Source: Amphimedon queenslandica (Eukaryota; Porifera; Demospongiae; Haplosclerida; Niphatidae). From it: a DNA stretch of 64,000 bases. Where the stretch lies: assembly GCF_000090795.2 (NCBI RefSeq), contig NW_003546413.1, positions 75,927-139,926 on the forward strand, in the 5' to 3' direction. Positions 47,055 through 59,400 of the stretch are shown one piece after another (within the stretch, counting starts at the first letter, position 1; the number at the start of each line of letters is the position of its first letter). Made by a program: the position numbers and the translations under genes. The notes under the pieces are model-generated. The model saw only the letters and a program-made list of their open reading frames with translations, did not search any database and was not told where the DNA came from.

Positions 47055-47288
47055 TTTTATTATTAAAAATAATTTTCATTTGTCAGGTCTGTCATAATTT
47101 ATTAATTTTTGAGGGGTCAGGCCCAATAATTAAATTGTTTACTTAATAATGCAGGCTTGAAAACAGCTAGAAAACAGCTAGATCTATAACGTGACTGAAT
47201 TTTAATTTGCCATGCATGTAGCAAGTAACTCAAGATACAAGTTTTGAAACTATAAGCAGCCACCAATTGGAATATCAAAAATATAAAA
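47055..47288. other. Convergent 3' gap
   Basis: Short spacer between the fusion gene (+) and the Kelch-kinase gene (-). It holds the copied NSRP1-type 3' UTR at its left end. Confidence 0.6.
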
Positions 47289-49962
47289 TCAAATCTTTTT
47301 CAAAAACTCCATTACTTGAACCATAGTAGGACGGTTTCTATGGTTATTGTCAAGTCCTCTTTGTATAAGAGACTTCATATCAGACCAGGAGACACTACCA
47401 GATTGTCGTGCTCTCTCTTCAATTGTCCTTTCTGGAAGACAACATAAATTCATTTCCATAAGGAGAACAGAGTAGCTGTAGACATCCATTGCTAGACTGT
47501 GTTGCTCAGGATCACGAGCTTCTGGTGCAGCATATGCTAGATTGCCTGGAAAAGCAGTACCAGCACTCTCAGCTTGCACTACTGTAGCTGTACCATAATC
47601 TGCTACTTTAGCTTCATAACCAGCAGGTCCAGTGCAAGGCTTTAATAATACGTTAGGACTGCTCACATCTCTGTGAATAATAGGCTGAGGCTTAAACAGG
47701 TGAAGGTAGTTGAGGCCTAAAGCTACATCTTGAGCAATACTGAGAATCTGTTGATTGGTTAATCGGTTTCTGCGAAGCTCCTGATTAAGACTAGTACTCA
47801 TCAGCTCGGTCAAGATGAGGGGATTACCCACTTTAGTTGCACCAATGAACTGGACCAGGTTAGGATGACGTACTCGTGATGCTATACTCATTTCCCTGGA
47901 GAACATACCTAGATTATAATCAGAGATGATGATAGTATGAAGTGACTTGACAGCAACTCTTAAACCTCTAAAGATACCAACTGTAACGACAGCATAAGAT
48001 CCTCTTCCTAGCTCCTCCTTTGTCAAAGTCACCTCATCTTTATCAATAACCCAGTGATCATCAGTAAGCTCTGCTTGTTGCTGGTACCTACGAACTACAT
48101 CTTGAGACTGACGTAGCTCCCTATCCTTCTCCTTTAGCTCCTTATCTTTCTCCAGTAGTTCCCTATCCTTTTCCTGTAGCTCCCTATCCTTCTCTTGTAG
48201 CTGATGACAATATCTTATTATTTCTTGATCTTTCTCTGCTTCTTCTCTTTTCTTCTGTTCCATTTTTTGGCGAAAATCTCCGGCTTCTAACTCCTTTTCT
48301 GTTAATTTTTTCTCCTTCTCTTTAAGACTCTTCATAAGAGCTTGTATGGTTTGCTCAATATTGACTGCATCTCCTTTTCTTAGTTTCTGGTAGTCCTCCA
48401 AGTGCTCCAACCATACTCCTCTTATGTGCTGATACTTCTTCTTGTAGTATTCGCTAGTCATCCCTTTAGAATCAAATGTATCACCTACAAGACACCCTCC
48501 TCTACTGTTGACAACTAATGGATGCAAAAATAATAGTATATGTATACTGAGATTAACTATTAACTCATAATGTAGGGTTAGCTACAGCCAAGGCTGCACA
48601 TGAATGTAAAATTAAAATGTGCAATTTATTTACTAGACTGACCTAGTTCAGTTATCATTACATTGATATCATCAATTAAGCTCAATTGCTTAATACCACC
48701 GAAGTTGTAAGCATATCCTCCAACAGTTATCATCCAGACACAATGAAGACTCATAATGAACACTGAGAGAGAATGACTCCTTCTTTTACTAACAGAATGA
48801 GGTGCATCTAACTGTTAATAGAAATAAATTAATAATTTACATGTATTTTACTGTACATACTTTTATCCAGGAATATTGAGTGATCTTAAAGATCCAACAA
48901 TCATCTAATATGTCGTTATTCTTATTCAACCCACCACTTATCACTAGCATAGGACAGTCTGATCCAGTTATAATAGCACCTGCATGCATGAATCTACCCA
49001 CTGGCCATTGGTCTATTGCTTCAGGTTTCTTTATACTCTGCCAGAACTAATAAATAAAATAACCACACTCATTAACAATGACATAAAAGTGCATGCATGT
49101 GTGTGTGTGTACACATAGTCACATACCACAGTGCTAATTGATATGTGTATCTCTAATACATAAATATTGTTAGCATAAGTATCACGAGTATTATCAACAT
49201 TCTCTATCCCACCAAACAGGACAGCTCTAGTGTTGCTGATCTTTTCAATGATAAAGCCGCCAGCAGGTGGTATACACTGACCAATGATTGAAGGATGACT
49301 CCATTTTTCTAAATTAAAATTATTGACATAATTTCAAAAAAACAATAAAACTTTACTTGATGATATATTATATATTGAGTGCTCATTAGTACGCCATCTT
49401 TCACTAGGTAACATAATATATTTATAATGAGGTAGTTGTACAGCTGGTTTAGATCCTTTTCCTCCTATCATTAGTAAATGGTGTACTCCATCATGTTCAA
49501 ATGATGTCATTCCACAATGACCTCTCCTCATAACTGGTCTAGTTGCATCAGTTGGTTCTAATTCTCTCCATTGAAGATTAACGCTATCCAGTTGTGTAAT
49601 ACTATTGTGAAAGCAGTCACCATGACCACAATAGCCCCCGAAATAGTACAATAGATCATTTATTGCAGTACAGCAGTAACCCAAAATTCCTAATGGAGGA
49701 GTACCAGTAGTATCTTTAGTGATCCATTCACCAGTTGAAGGAGTAAAGTGCTGTATATTACTAGTGATCCTTCTCTTCTTTTCACTATCATGTACTTCAG
49801 GTAAACCGACCTGATTACCAGCCCACAGGTACAGTGAATCACCTACTAATACAGTTCGGTGACCAGTTCTTCTACTCGGTTGATCTATAGCAATGATTAA
49901 CAGTGAAGTAGTAACTTCATAGTACGGTACTTGCTTTTAGAAGTACTTGTTTCAAATGCCAT
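47289..49962 (-). CDS. Kelch-repeat, coiled-coil, TKL-type protein kinase
   Basis: First exon 49962-49935 (MAFETSTSK), then a Kelch exon 49884-49356 (LYYFGGYCG, LLMIGGKG) and further Kelch exons at about 49310-49130, 49050-48860 and 48811-48645. The last exon, 48514-47289, starts with a linker, a 60-residue coiled coil built of EKDRELQEKDREL-type heptads, and a kinase domain. Kinase marks: GRGSYAVV glycine loop, VAVK lysine, HRDVSSPNVLL catalytic loop, DYGTA in place of DFG, AAPEARD for APE. The catalytic Asp and Lys are present, so activity is plausible. The first intron needs a GC donor (GCAAGT) for the phase to close. Substrates cannot be told. Kelch-kinase fusions are not part of the usual vertebrate set. 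Confidence 0.85.
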
Positions 49963-50400
49963 TTGTTTTCTTTCCAGATTACCGGTATGCTGATTTTGCA
50001 AATAGGCGTAGGCAAACGAATTGACCCACGTGGTAGCACGTGGGTGACTTGAGTGTGAAGCGCCATTTAAAATAGGTGGGGCTACAGTTCTTTAACATTT
50101 CTATGCTCTTCAATCATTCTTCTGGGGTAAGATTTCTCTAGTCTTTATCTACATGCTCATATTTTTCTTTCTTTTTAGTAAGAAATTTAATAACAGTTCA
50201 CAATGGCTGACTACTGGACGCAGTGTAATTACTTTTAACATTTTTCTGGGACTGGGGCTTAGTTTGTAGCCTAAGGGGCTTGGGATTATCTTTATAGGGG
50301 TCTGGTACAGGTTTAGAATCTAAATAGGAGAATTGTAATTTTAAATTTGTTTAAATTTGGATTGAGGGTTGATTAAAATTTAATTTATTATTATTATTGT
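49963..50400. other. Promoter-side gap upstream of the Kelch-kinase gene
   Basis: Contains CACGTG-type words (CCCACGTGGTAGCACGTGGG near 50029-50042), an attractive E-box-like palindrome. A short ATG frame at 50203 (MADYWTQ) may belong to the fragment that follows. Confidence 0.5.
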
Positions 50401-50570
50401 AGGAAGGAGAGCAAGATGAAGGCACTACAGTTGAACGAGATGGTCCACTAACTGTACTATGGAGTAATACTGATAGACTCACTCCATCAACTAGAGTACA
50501 CTACACTCCACAGAATTCCAGTTTAATATTTGTCATAGATATGGCATCATCAAGTGGTCCAGCCATTTTT
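50401..50570 (+). pseudogene. Truncated SZT2-like N-terminal fragment
   Basis: After a TTGTAG acceptor an open stretch reads GPLTVLWSNTDRLTPSTRVHYT and then SLIFVIDMASSSG (shown in part). This resembles the region of SZT2 (KICSTOR complex) where a PSTRV-type strand precedes a vWA-like strand. It then runs straight into satellite and stops. It is probably a broken or decayed copy; its parent is not in the window. Confidence 0.4.
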
Positions 50571-51900
50571 TGATACATATTGATGTCCTTATGCTATGTA
50601 GAAAGTTTAAGGTGATTCCGACTTCAATTTTTCAAGTTATGGCCATTTTTAAAAAGTAGCAAAATTTCAGAAAAAAGCATGGACTATAGCCCATGGTTTT
50701 TTCCAAAATTACCCAAAATTTTTATTACATTTTCTGATGCATATTGATGTTTTTATGCTGTGTAGAAAGTTTGAGCTGTTTCTGACTTCAATTTTTTGAG
50801 TTATGACCATTTTAAGAATACGCCAAAATTTTGAAAGAATCTCTGTACTATAGCCCATGGTTTTTTCCAAAAAATGGCTCCAAAATCACTCCAAATTTTT
50901 ATTACATTTTCTGATACATATTGATGCCCTTATGCTATGTAGAAAGTTTGAGGTGATTCCGACTTTAATTTTTCGAGTTATGGCCATTTTGAAAAAGTAG
51001 CAAAATTTCAGAAAAAAGCATGGACTATAGCTCATGGTTTTTTCCAAAAAATGGCTCTAAATTTGCCCCCAATTTTTATTACATTTTCTGATACATATTG
51101 ATGTCCTTATGCTGTGTAGCAAGTTGGAAGTAATTCTGACTTCAATTTTTTAAATTATGGCCATCTTAAGAAAATGGCAAAATTCTGAAAAGCATCCAAG
51201 AAATGGCTCCAAAATCACCCAAAATTTTTATTACATTTTCTGATACATATTTATGTTCTTATGCTGTGTAGAAAGTTTGAGCTGTTTCCGACTTTAATTT
51301 TTTGAGTTATGGCCATTTTGAAAAAGTAGCAAAATTTCAGAAAAAAGCATGGACTATATATAGCCTATTTTTTTAATAAAATTTTTTTTTGAAATTATTA
51401 GAGAGAGACATGGTTTTTTCCAAAAAATGGCTCTGAATTTGCCCCCAATTTTTATTACATTTTCTAATACATATTGATGTCCTTATGCTGTGTAGCAAGT
51501 TTGAGCTGATTCTGACTTCAATTTTTTAAAGTTATGTCTATTTAAAGAAAACGGCAAAATTCTGAAAAATACCCAAGGCTATATAGTCCATGGTTTTTTC
51601 CAAAAATTGGCTCCAAAATTTTTATTACATTTTCTGATGCATATTTATGTTCTTATGCTGTGTAGAAAGTTTGAGCTGTTTCTGACTTCAGTTTTTTGAA
51701 TTACGACCATTTTATGAATACGCCAAAGTTTTGAAAAAGTCTCTGTACTGTAGCCCGTGGTTTTTTCAAAAAATGGTTCCAAAATTGCTCCAAATTTTTA
51801 TTACATTTTCTGATAAATATTGATGTCCTTATGCTATGTAGAAAGTTTAAGCTGTTTCCAACAAATAATTTTCGAGTCATGAGCATTTTAAGAAATGAGC
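50560..51900 (+). repeat. Satellite array, about seven to eight diverged units
   Basis: Recurrent GATACATATTGATGTCCTTATGCT and AGTTTGAGCTGATTCCGACTT-like words every 170-180 bp, more diverged than at 8.3 kb. Confidence 0.85.
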
Positions 51901-52746
51901 CAATTCACTTAGCATGCTTTGTGGGAAACCCCTGTTGTATATGTACAAGCATTGCAATGAATCATACATTGGCATGTGGAATTAAAATTGTAGGCTTGGT
52001 GGTTTTTGATGAAATATGAAGTTTAATATTTTTGTGTAATTATGTTCAGAAGATGTGACTAAATTTTTCAAATGTAAAATTCGTGAAATCTTTTTCGCGT
52101 GTAGTAAATTTTGTTCATGAAATATTTTGAACCTAGTTAAATTGGTGATTAACAAATACTTTTTTTAATTTTTAATATTTATAGACTAAGAGTATAGTGT
52201 GTTGCTTTGCTTCATTTATTTATTTTGTCATTTTTTAGAATTAATCAGTGCTCAAATCAGTGTCACAAAGAAAACCAATTTGAGTTGATTCTATCGAAAC
52301 GTGTTAGAGAGAAAGACAACCAACTGGTGCTCCATCATCTACCACTGAGGAACAAGAATAAGGTAGAGAGAAAGAAGACAACCCAACAGAATGATAATGA
52401 GCCTTTACTTAGAGCAAGCCCAGTGGTAGTGAAGATAATGAACCTTTAGATGAAGCTGGTAGTGAAGATGATGAAAGTGGCAATAATGATGAAGGATCTG
52501 GTAATGAGGGAAGTCCATCAGAGAAAGAAACTGATGAACTTGATGAGGAAGAGAGACAAGAAGCAAAAGAAGATTCACCTCCTATTCCAACTGTACCAGA
52601 ACCTCACCAGAGACTATTAAAGAAAGACGAAAGCGTATTTTTGCAAAAAGAACTAATGAGGAATCTGCCTTGTCTGCTAAAGAACGCTACCTGGCTAGGA
52701 AGAAAGCAAAGTTATCTCAGCCTACTGTAATAACAGAAGATGATTA
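51900..52746 (+). pseudogene. Decayed copy of the last NSRP1 intron and exon
   Basis: 51900-52240 aligns with the intron before the last NSRP1 exon (GGCATGTGGAATTAAAATTGTAG is shared), and 52240-52746 with that exon, including GAAGATGATGAAGGTGGCAAT-like and the final TAACAGAAGATGATTAA. The reading frame is broken by several stops and by a lost CA in the EPQPE codons. It has no MITE or hairpin where NSRP1 has them. Confidence 0.85.
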
Positions 52747-52897
52747 ATTTTTATTATTGAATCTCTGTCACATTAATTAATTATTTTTGAGGGGCCGGGC
52801 CCAATAATTATTTTGTTTACTTAACGCGGGCTTGAAATCACTCAAATCAGCTGGTCTGAAAGAAGTAAACTCGGGTTGAAGTTCATCTGTCTGAAAA

Positions 52898-55800
52898 ATG
52901 TCTGGATTAAGTGAATATGAAAAGAAACGACTTGCCAATATCAAAGAAAATAATGAAATTTTGAGAGGCTTAGGTAATAGAAAGCAAAGTCAATTAAATT
53001 GAGCCTATTATATATTTCACAGGACTGCTATCCGGCACACAGAAGACTGAGAGAAAGAGACCGAATAAGAGGAGAAAGAGAAAAGATGATAGTGACAGTG
53101 AGGATGAATGGTTGCCAGGTCTACCAGAGGAACCAAAGCCATTTTCGAGACAAAAAGGTATTTGATGTTCATGTATCAGCTCAGTGTCCATGCATCATGT
53201 CTTTATTTCATTTTCCTTCTTTAGTTACTGTATTGAAACCAGAAGAAAGAAAACCACTTGCTAAAATTGTTTTACAAGCCGTAAGTCTGACAAGTACATG
53301 TGCATGTACAACGGAACATATGATGCTGGCATGGTACTGTACTACTGGATAGTTTTCAGCAGCTAGTGTTATAACTATTTGCTGCTTACTGTAGGCAATT
53401 TGTTTATACATACATTTATCATTAATGCCATATCATGTGTGGACGTAAAATGTAATATGACCACTATTATGTACTTACATGTTTTTTAATATGCAGAAAT
53501 TGTCTTATACTGACCATGTTTTTACATCATTGCTGTAGGATGAGAAAGTCACTACTGCTCTTATTAACAGAAAGTCTGTACTACCTGGAAGGAGGTGCAA
53601 AAAGTCATCGCAGCAACCGTTACCTGTTAAAGTACCAGTATCTGCCTTACCAGAGTGGCTGCAGTCTGATGATGATCAAAAGATTGATTTTGAAGGTTTT
53701 CATTTAGAAGAAGTATTGAAAGAGGAAGCTGAAGCATTGAAGTGTATCTATGAAAAAGATTACAGTCTGTTTTATGAAGGGATGGGAGAGTCAGACAGTG
53801 AAGAGTCAGATTTTGGAGGATTTGAATTAAATCAAATGTAAGTACTATTTTTGAGTACTATTTTGTAATACATGTGGACAGACAAAATTTTGTAGCTGTG
53901 TACAATGTAGATGCATGTAGTTAATGTGTATTCTATTGTAGCATGAGTGATACAAGCTAGCTGCACAATGTTAGCCACACCCTTACCATAGTGGCAAGAG
54001 CAACGGCAGTTACATGTCATATACATGTACATGTATATTGAAACTCTCTATTTCACTATTGTATGCTGGTGATTTTTTAATTATAGTGATGTATTGAGGA
54101 CAGAGAAAAGACGATATCCAAAAAGATCCACTGCTAAGAAAATATATACAGAAGAAGAATTGTCTGATGAAGATGAATATTTGTGTAAGTGATATCGAAA
54201 CAAACCTGTTCATGCTTGCAATTAATCAATAATTAATGTTACTAATGAATTGATAGTCATGCAATAATTAAATTTTATTACATTTTTGATTAAAATGCTA
54301 TGTCCTTTAAATTTTATTTATAGTTTGTGAAGATTGCCAGAAGATACACCATGGAGACTGCCCAGTACATGGTCCACTGGCCACTCTTGATCCTTCCAGT
54401 GGCTACAATACAGCATCACTTCAGTATACTAGTGTTCCAGTGCCGAGAGAACTCACTGTGAAAGAGTCAAAGATCCCTAAAGCTGGTCTTGGGGTTTTTG
54501 CCACTGAGCTTATTCCTAATGGGGTAAAATTTGGACCGTACAAAGGGCAGAAGGTTTATTATGAAGATATCGATGAAGATGATGACACAAGCTATATGTG
54601 GGAGGTAAGAATTATTAACAACAAGTTTTAATTGCCACACCTAATTGTACATGTACATGTACATGTATATGAGTGGTGGAGTGGTGGTACTCTTAATCCT
54701 TCACATTTTTTAGTAGTAATAGTGACTTAAAGATCTTTATTTGCAGATAAAGAAGCCAAATGAATCTTATTATATTGACGGTCAAGTGGAGAGTGAGAGC
54801 AACTGGATGCGCTACATTAATTGTGCTAGAAATGAGGAAGAACAAAATTTAGTTGCATTCCAGTATCACGGGGAAATATACTACCGGACTTTTAAAGATA
54901 TCTGCCCTGGAACTGAGCTGTTTGTGTGGTATGGAGACCAGTATGCTAAAGACCTTGGAATAGAAACCACTGTTAATAGTAAGTTGAAAAATTGAACTTA
55001 GGAATTTTATACATGTACATGTATGTAGTCATGTATTAGATTATACAACATTGGCTTCATTTCAAAACTGTTATGCATACTTTCACTCCAATAATTTAGC
55101 CTGCAATTAGTGTACCTTAGAGTGACTTTAATTACGGGTACTAAATTTTGTGATTTTAGCACGAGGAGATTTTGCTGGTATTAAAAATTACCATTAAGTA
55201 ATCATTACTAAGAGTTATATGGCATCATGATGTCATTATTAATAATTGCACGTATTAATAATTGCGATTTTAACCCAAACGCAAAATTTGCAATTAATAG
55301 TACCCGTATTTAAAAGTAACCTTAAGGTATTAACCTACCCACTTACTACTACATGTACCATATAGCAGGAAATTTTGGAGGGGTTTAAATTTGGCAAATT
55401 TGGCATATTACCATTTGCCAAAATAAAGCCCACCATTTTGAGCCATTATATGCATGCCCAATGGTACATGCCCACGAATTCACCAAATTGATATTTTCTA
55501 ATCATCAAAATTTAGCAATTCACCAAATTTAACTCCCTCCAAAAGTTCTCGCTATACAGTATATCATGTACATCTTATAACAAAATTTACACTTTTAGAT
55601 TATGGGTTGTTTATCTGTAAAAGATGCAGTAATAGATTCAAGTCAAAGTCAAACTTTAAGACTCATTTGCAGTCCAATAAGGACTGCTTCAAAGCTAACC
55701 CTCAGATATTTACTTGCGGTAGATGTCAGGAAAGCTTTTATGCTCTACACAAACTTCAGGATCACATTAGAAAACATGAGGAGGTCAAAACGGAAACTAA

Positions 55801-56392
55801 AATTCGATTTGTTAAAATTGAAGAGAATGTAACAAACAATGAGGAACGATACCGGGATGGTGCAAAACGTAGACGTAAAGCTGATTGTCAAAGAAGATTT
55901 CACTGTGAGTATTGTAATAAATCATTTACTCAGAGGGGTAGCCTCAATACTCACATTAGAATTCATACTGGAGAAACATATCACTGTCAATACTGTGATA
56001 AATCATTTACTATAAGGGACAACCTCGATAGACATATTAGAACTCATACTGGAGAAAAACCATATCACTGTGAATACTGTGACGCATCATTTACTACAAG
56101 TGGTGACCTCAATAGACACATTAGAATTCATACTGGAGAGAAACCTTATCACTGTGAATACTGTGATGCATCATTTACTGAGAGTGGCACCCTCAATACT
56201 CACATTAGAACTCATACTGGAGAGAAACCTTATCACTGTAAATACTGTGACGCATCATTTACTACAAGTGGTCACCTCAATACTCACATTAGAATTCATA
56301 CTGGAGAAAAACCTTATCACTGTAAATACTGTGATAAATCATTCACTCAAAGTTCCATTCTCACAAGACACATCAGAGCTGTACACAACTAA
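52898..56392 (+). CDS. PRDM9: PRDM9-like histone methyltransferase with zinc-finger array
   Basis: Eight exons (52898-52973, 53023-53157, 53225-53280, 53539-53837, 54087-54184, 54324-54604, 54747-54978, 55599-56392) close in phase to 656 codons plus stop. Residues 1-27 form a basic helix ([16 protein letters not shown]). Residues about 190-220 look like the SSXRD-type segment before DEYLFCEDCQ, which matches PRDM9 DDYLYCEMCQ. PR/SET domain at 222-390: [34 protein letters not shown] and ELFVWYGD are PRDM9/7 hallmarks. An atypical C2H2 pair (residues about 395-445) is followed by six tandem C2H2 fingers. No KRAB domain is seen. PRDM9 trimethylates H3K4/K36 and places meiotic crossovers in some vertebrates; the role here is inferred only. 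Confidence 0.9.
55113..55329. repeat. MITE, TACCTTAGAGTGACTTT type, in the last PRDM9 intron
   Basis: Left TACCTTAGAGTGACTTTAAT and right TTTAAAAGTAACCTTAAGGTA are inverted with mismatches; ACGGGTACT words are also mirrored. Confidence 0.65.
55357..55561. repeat. MITE of the TAC(C/A)GTATAGC family
   Basis: TACCATATAGCAGGAAATTT and GTTCTCGCTATACAGTA ends, 205 bp, also in the last PRDM9 intron. Confidence 0.75.
55898..56386 (+). repeat. Six-finger C2H2 minisatellite-like coding array
   Basis: 84-bp coding units encoding YHCxYCDxSFT...H-x3-H. Contact positions (-1, 2, 3, 6) read Q G S T, I D N R, T G D R, E G T T, T G H T and Q S I R. Most other residues are constant. The linker between fingers 1 and 2 is HTGET, two residues shorter than HTGEKP. 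Confidence 0.9.
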
Positions 56393-56462
56393 TAACATTA
56401 TTGGATAATAATTATTTTTATTGATCATAATCTCGTTGCCATGACAACAACATTTGTCCACA

Positions 56463-59400
56463 ATGGACAATGCTGACCTAGAGAAGCTCAAGGTCGCTCC
56501 AGGGCGACTGGTACCAAAGTTCCACGCCAAAGTAACAGAATACACTGTGACTGTAGCCAGCAACGTAGAGGAGATAAAACTCACCACTCTTACTAGCGAT
56601 GGCGGCGCCTCATGCATGATAAAGGTAAACTGATCAAGCATTAGATCTATCGCCTTTTAAACCCATTTATCTTTTAAAGGGTGACGCCACTAGTAAGACA
56701 GTTAAACTAGTAGAAGGTACTACGGCTAACATAGAAGTAGTTGTAACGGCTGAAGATGGTCAGACCACTAAAACCTATTCCATATCCATTAAAAGATTAT
56801 CATCTAGTGATGCCTGTCTCTCTGTCCTAGAAGTCTCTGCTGGAAAGCTTCAGCCATCTTTCTCTCCTTCAGTCCTCACTTATTACTGTGATCTTCCTTC
56901 AAACCTCACTACTCTCTCCTTGCGCACAAAGACAGAGGATCCGGGCATGAAAACCAGTCTTGTAGGTGGGGCTCCACTATCCTCCATTACCCTCTCTCCA
57001 GGCCTAACAGTTATCGAAGTATCTGTTACATCACCCAGCGGTGCTACAAATACTGTTTATACAATTAATGCCATCAGATTACAGTGCCCTTATGTCATTA
57101 ACTTAATCGAGCCATCTCCTAAATATACCTGCACAGTATGTGCATCTATTCTTCACTGTCCATGCAATGTTAATGGATCTGATGCCCCTTATTGTCAAAA
57201 GTGTCTGCTTGAGCTGTCTCGTATTAATAAAGCTAATCCTCTCACTGGTAGTGCCCTGGGTGAAGGCTGGTTGGTGATTAATAAATCTCTTGATGCAGAG
57301 CTGGCAGGTCAAAAAGCAACTTGCCTTACTCCTTGTGGAAAAGCTGAGGGATTGGTTGGTGAGATAGCATCACTGGTAGCCCAGCAAAAGAAAGGAGAGG
57401 AAGTAAGAATATTATGCGTTACAATGTATTTCATTATAATTAGTTACATGTAATTCGTGCATTTGCACATGCAGGGTTAAAATCACATTATTATGTACCT
57501 GTAATTAAAATAACTAATTTGCTTATTTGATACAGTCAAGTGATTCTTGTGCTGATTGTGGTAAGAAGGTACCAACTGGACTGCTTGATGTTCACAAAGG
57601 TTTGAGCTGTTCTTCAAAAATATCAGAGACTCTTTCCAAAGTTGAAGTACGAATCCATTTTACATGTACATGTACATTTATTCTGTCTTATCACGTATAC
57701 ATTTAATACCAATGTAGGTTAACATTTCTGGCTGGCAAAAGAGATATATCAATGTCTCGTTGCCCAATGATTTTGAAATACTTCTGAAAAAGGCTACTGA
57801 GCTTGAATCACAGTACCAAACAGCACTAGGTGAATCTTATTTACACTATTTTAAAATTTTAATGTTGTAATTTATTTTGTATTATAGCTCAGTCAAGTTC
57901 TGCTGATATACTCGAGCTGTTGTCCAGTATTGCTTCTTGCTATGCTACTGCAATTAATGTTAAACCAAAAAGTACAAAGGGACACATTGGACTTGGACTG
58001 GTAATGGAAGAATTATTTTATACAGAAGATCTTTATGGACACAAAGCAGTAACTGTAAGTGGCCTCAAATATATGTATTACTGTGTAATTATTAATAATA
58101 ATTTTAGGCTGAAGATGATAGTGAAAGTGATGCTGAACGGACATCAAAAGAAGAAGAGTTTCTTGCTATTTGTGAGTTGCATGGAGTAGGAGCCTCAGCC
58201 AGTCTGGCACTCCAGTTGAAAGCAGTTGAAGCTGAATACATCTCACTGAAAGAAGCAGGACAGACCCATCGCTCTGAGCATGTACAATCTTTGTATCAGT
58301 GGAAATCAAAGAAAGCTTTACAAGTATGCATACACGGTCAATAATAAAATTTCTAAATTAAAATGCAGCAATCAATAATATTTGTTTGCCTAATTTTTCC
58401 ATTCAAAACTATGTATATGTACCAAAGACAACTGCACATACATATAGTAGTATTACAATTAATTTATTTCTTCATTAGGCCAGTAAAGGTTCGTACTCTG
58501 TTGATTCTGAGAGTCCATTGTTCAGAGCTAAAGTAAAATTTGAACATGCTGTAAGTGTTGATCCTACTGACCACATCTCTTGCTATCACTTGGGACGTCT
58601 CTCTCTTCTACTCGGTGAAACAGAAACAGCAATAAAATGTCTCAAAGCTGCTTCTTCAATAAAACCAACACACACAGAAACCATTCTATGTTTGGGACTT
58701 GCTCTGTCATCTTCCTCAGCTTCAAATGCTAAAGTCTTATTGTCTCATGGCCTAACAAGCTATCTGCAGCAAAGAGAGAATGAAGCTACAGGGGTAACCA
58801 ATGATTCACAGGCATTTCTTCATGGCAGTAACTTTTGGAGACCATCAAATACTTTGATAGTAAGAAGAACATAAAATAGTTCATTTATAATACATTTTAA
58901 ATCATAGGGTGAGAGTCTTTTAACATTAGCTAATCTAGGTGGCCAGGGTTTTCTGAGCTCTTCATCTTGTTTAGTCCTTGCTAGTCAGTTATTCTCAGCC
59001 ACTCCTGGTCTGCAGAAAGGATCAACTATCAAACAGTTATTATGGATCATGCTTAGAGGACGTGCTGCCCTACTGGAGAAATCACTGAAAGAGAAATCAT
59101 CTCAAGCCAGTACGCTGTGCCAACAGTTGTCAGCTTTAATATCTCATTGTCAGTTGGCACCCAATGAACAACTGAGAGAGTTACAAATGAAAGTAAGCAT
59201 TGATATTCTTCAAGAAAATACCCCAGAGTCATATCTTAAATCATACACAATAAATGTATGTAGCAGCTGTACACTATGCTACCTTTTTCTTCTTTTCCAA
59301 CTGATACTTTCATTTGTACTTTTTGTTTTAGGTTTTTGAGAATGGAGTTGTTCTTCAGCCCAGTAATACAATGGCTCTTTGTCATCTTGGGAATGGACAG

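Noticed and set aside
55607-55832. Alternative frame at the start of the last PRDM9 exon
   Set aside because: Shifted shadow of the zinc-finger frame; the phase from the previous exon selects the finger frame.
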